Origin: a bacterium
GTDB lineage: Bacteria > Armatimonadota > Chthonomonadetes > Chthonomonadales > JAMCWF01
NCBI GenBank assembly: GCA_021842405.1
Contig: JAKBZR010000011.1
Coordinates: 1-52,230 of the forward strand
Length of the DNA stretch: 52,230 bases
Reading direction: 5' to 3'
Shown one piece after another: positions 50,990-52,230 of the stretch (within the stretch, counting starts at the first letter, position 1; each line of letters starts with the position of its first letter). Under the pieces are notes generated by a model. That model was given only the letters and a program-made list of their open reading frames with translations, was not told the DNA's origin and did not search any database. Position numbers and translations under genes: made by a program.

Positions 50990-51727
50990 ATGAACAAGAA
51001 CAAGCGACGAGTAGGCTTCACGCTCATTGAGCTGCTCGTGGTCATCGCGATTATCGCGATTCTAGCTGCCATTCTCTTTCCGGTCTTCGCGCAAGCGCGG
51101 ATGAAGGCAATGGAGGCGACCAGTCTGAGCAACATTAAAGAGATTGCTCTGGCCAGACAAATGTATCTTCAGGATTACGATGAAATGTTTCCTGCGAACC
51201 GTATTTGGGGTACCTACCCGGATGGCGCCAACCACGTCACCTGGCGGGCGGTGGTGATACCCTACATTAAGAACCAGCAAATATTCATCGACCCAGGGGC
51301 GCCGTGGGCACGTAATGAGTTCGACTGGAACCCATGGCCAGCAGTCTATCAAGACGGTGAGATGACATACGCTGACTACCAGCGGGGGTATTTTCACAGT
51401 AGGAGCAATTATGCCGACAATGGAAATCTCTATGGAAATCCAGTCAAATTAGCAGCCATCCAATACCCTGCTTCCACTATTGATGTACTCCCGACACGAG
51501 ACTTCTGGCCCGATCTGGGTACCTGGACTATCGCCTGGAACTACGATTCCAACTATGGAAGCATCGGCTGCTGGTACAATGGTGGAGGCACCTGGGCTTT
51601 TGTGGATGGCCATGCTAAGTGGATGAAGATCGCGCAGACACTGTCTCCCACTTATATGTGGGACTGGTGGGATTCTCCCTCTTATATAGCGTCCTTGGGG
51701 CCACAAATCCCACCTGCCTGCCGCTAA
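50990..51727 (+). CDS. Prepilin-type protein (type II/IV pseudopilin, DUF1559-like C-terminus)
   Basis: The 245-residue protein starts with a class III leader, NKKNK-like basic residues then GFTLIELLVVIAIIAILAAILFPVFAQAR, where PilD-type peptidase would cut after the glycine before Phe-Thr-Leu-Ile-Glu. The C-terminal domain ends with a TWAFVDGHAKWM segment, the VDGH motif common in Planctomycetota and Armatimonadota prepilin-like proteins. ATG 50990 follows AAAGGGG by nine bases; ATG 50969 lacks a site. It could be a minor pilin or secretion pseudopilin that uses the pil machine at 29501-34291; this is inference. Such genes often occur in many paralogous copies. Confidence 0.9.
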   Translation: MNKNKRRVGFTLIELLVVIAIIAILAAILFPVFAQARMKAMEATSLSNIKEIALARQMYLQDYDEMFPANRIWGTYPDGANHVTWRAVVIPYIKNQQIFIDPGAPWARNEFDWNPWPAVYQDGEMTYADYQRGYFHSRSNYADNGNLYGNPVKLAAIQYPASTIDVLPTRDFWPDLGTWTIAWNYDSNYGSIGCWYNGGGTWAFVDGHAKWMKIAQTLSPTYMWDWWDSPSYIASLGPQIPPACR

Positions 51728-51800
51728 TAGGTCATATTGGTCATATCGATCCTACAAGAACCTATAGGGACCTATAAGGATTGATATAACCTACACAGGG

Positions 51801-51824
51801 GAGGGTGCATTTCAATGTACCCTC
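51801..51824. repeat. Imperfect hairpin related to the GTAGGGGC repeat family
   Basis: GAGGGTGCAT and ATGTACCCTC pair (one G-T wobble) around TTCA. The sequence resembles 49287-49314. It lies 10-30 bases upstream of the ribosome site of the next small gene, so it may affect its expression. The preceding bases 51728-51790 contain short tandem motifs (GGTCATAT twice, CCTATA twice). Confidence 0.45.
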
Positions 51825-51853
51825 CCACCATCGGAGAGGAGGAGTTGGATTTG

Positions 51854-52027
51854 ATGAAGAAGGAATTCAGCACGCCGGTCGTCGTGATCGTGATCATTAT
51901 TGTTATTGCCATCGCCGCTGCAATTGGATGGAAATATGTTATGGGCGGCGGGAATGGAAACGTTACACCACAGCAGCAGATCAAAATGATGCAGCACATG
52001 AAGCCACCGAACACCGGAAAGCCGTAA
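51854..52027 (+). CDS. Small single-span membrane protein (57 aa)
   Basis: The protein has a short charged start (MKKEFSTP), one transmembrane helix (VVVIVIIIVIAIAAAIGWKYV) and a polar tail with Gly, Gln and Met (GGGNGN, QQQIKMMQHMKPP). A strong ribosome site, GGAGGAG at 51838-51844, lies nine bases before ATG 51854, and a TTG at 51851 is an alternative start. It follows the prepilin gene by 126 bases in the same direction. Function is unknown; I do not recognise a family. Confidence 0.62.
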   Translation: MKKEFSTPVVVIVIIIVIAIAAAIGWKYVMGGGNGNVTPQQQIKMMQHMKPPNTGKP

Positions 52028-52131
52028 GCGGCCAACCGAACAGTAACCGATTTCACCTGTCTGCGTGCGGACACGCACAGGCAGAAAGGGATTCTCGGAT
52101 GATTGTCTCCGGAATCCCTATTTATTTGCGT

Positions 52132-52230
52132 GTAACAGTTCAGTTTTGCGGGAATGATTTTCGTTCGACCCCACCCCAGCCCTCCCCGCAAGCGGGGAGG
52201 GAGAGGGAGGTTTAGCGGCGGTGCTTTTAT
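52132..52230 (+). mobile_element. Truncated copy of the foldback MITE-like element
   Basis: Bases 52132-52175 match the left end of the element at 27271-27314 in about 40 of 44 positions (GTAACAGTTCAGTTTTGCGGG onward to CGACCCCACC). A perfect hairpin CCCTCCCCGC-AA-GCGGGGAGGG follows at 52180-52201. The element runs out of the window, so its other end is not seen. No gene lies in 52028-52230. Confidence 0.56.

Noticed and set aside
51805-52215. 136-codon frame overlapping the small membrane protein
   Set aside because: It lacks a ribosome site and any hydrophobic or domain pattern, while the overlapping 57-residue frame has a clear transmembrane helix and a strong ribosome site.

Overview
The window looks like a chromosomal segment of a diderm bacterium, most probably an uncultured member of the Armatimonadota. 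This is inference, from four things seen together: a secretin (diderm), a prepilin with a C-terminal VDGH motif of the kind common in Armatimonadota and Planctomycetota, a GatD-type lipid II amidation subunit, and a PEP-CTERM/HAF-repeat protein. There are no rRNA or tRNA genes and no CRISPR array. Base and codon use look uniform apart from the repeat-rich gaps.

Layout. 1-4363: cell-envelope and housekeeping genes (end of gatD, murJ, an ANTAR response regulator, maf, a DUF3842 gene). 4436-9462: a large secreted GH42-like glycosidase with a duplicated carbohydrate-binding-like module, two small overlapping genes and a PhyH-type dioxygenase. 9528-13611 (minus): an envelope-stress module of ECF sigma factor, zinc-finger anti-sigma factor, MucB/RseB-like sensor and HtrA protease, with an ECF-type promoter in front. 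13762-18456 (minus): a polysaccharide deacetylase with a long leader, and a 1205-residue exported protein. 18670-25820: an Rpn-family nuclease gene with a frameshift near its start, then cinA-thpR-recA-recX-rny-ymdB. 25957-29427: a secreted PKD protein, a repeat graveyard with a Phd-like antitoxin remnant and a foldback MITE-like element, and a PEP-CTERM protein behind a near-perfect sigma-54 promoter. 29428-34291 (minus): a type IV pilus assembly operon (fused pilM-pilN, pilO, pilQ, pilP-like) ending in a strong terminator. 34765-47236: a complex I operon, nuoABCDHIJKLMN, without nuoEFG. 47300-52230: a GT-C/TPR membrane protein, a duplicated composite repeat, a GntR/LacI-type regulator, a prepilin, a small membrane protein and a truncated repeat element.

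How the genes work together. The stress module is a complete signalling and protease circuit. cinA to ymdB joins DNA repair to RNA turnover. The pil operon supplies the inner-membrane platform and outer-membrane pore of a pilus or secretion machine whose pilin-like substrate may be the gene at 50990. The nuo genes encode the membrane arm and connecting module of a proton-pumping complex I, whose electron input must come from elsewhere.

Most worth checking: nuoC carries an in-frame TGA; an unrelated exported glycosidase-like gene sits between nuoC and nuoD; the PEP-CTERM gene has a sigma-54 promoter; the Rpn gene is frameshifted in a short A run; the RseB-like protein has an unusual helical C-terminal extension; and a dispersed repeat family ends in AGAGTTCAGTTTT and builds a foldback element.
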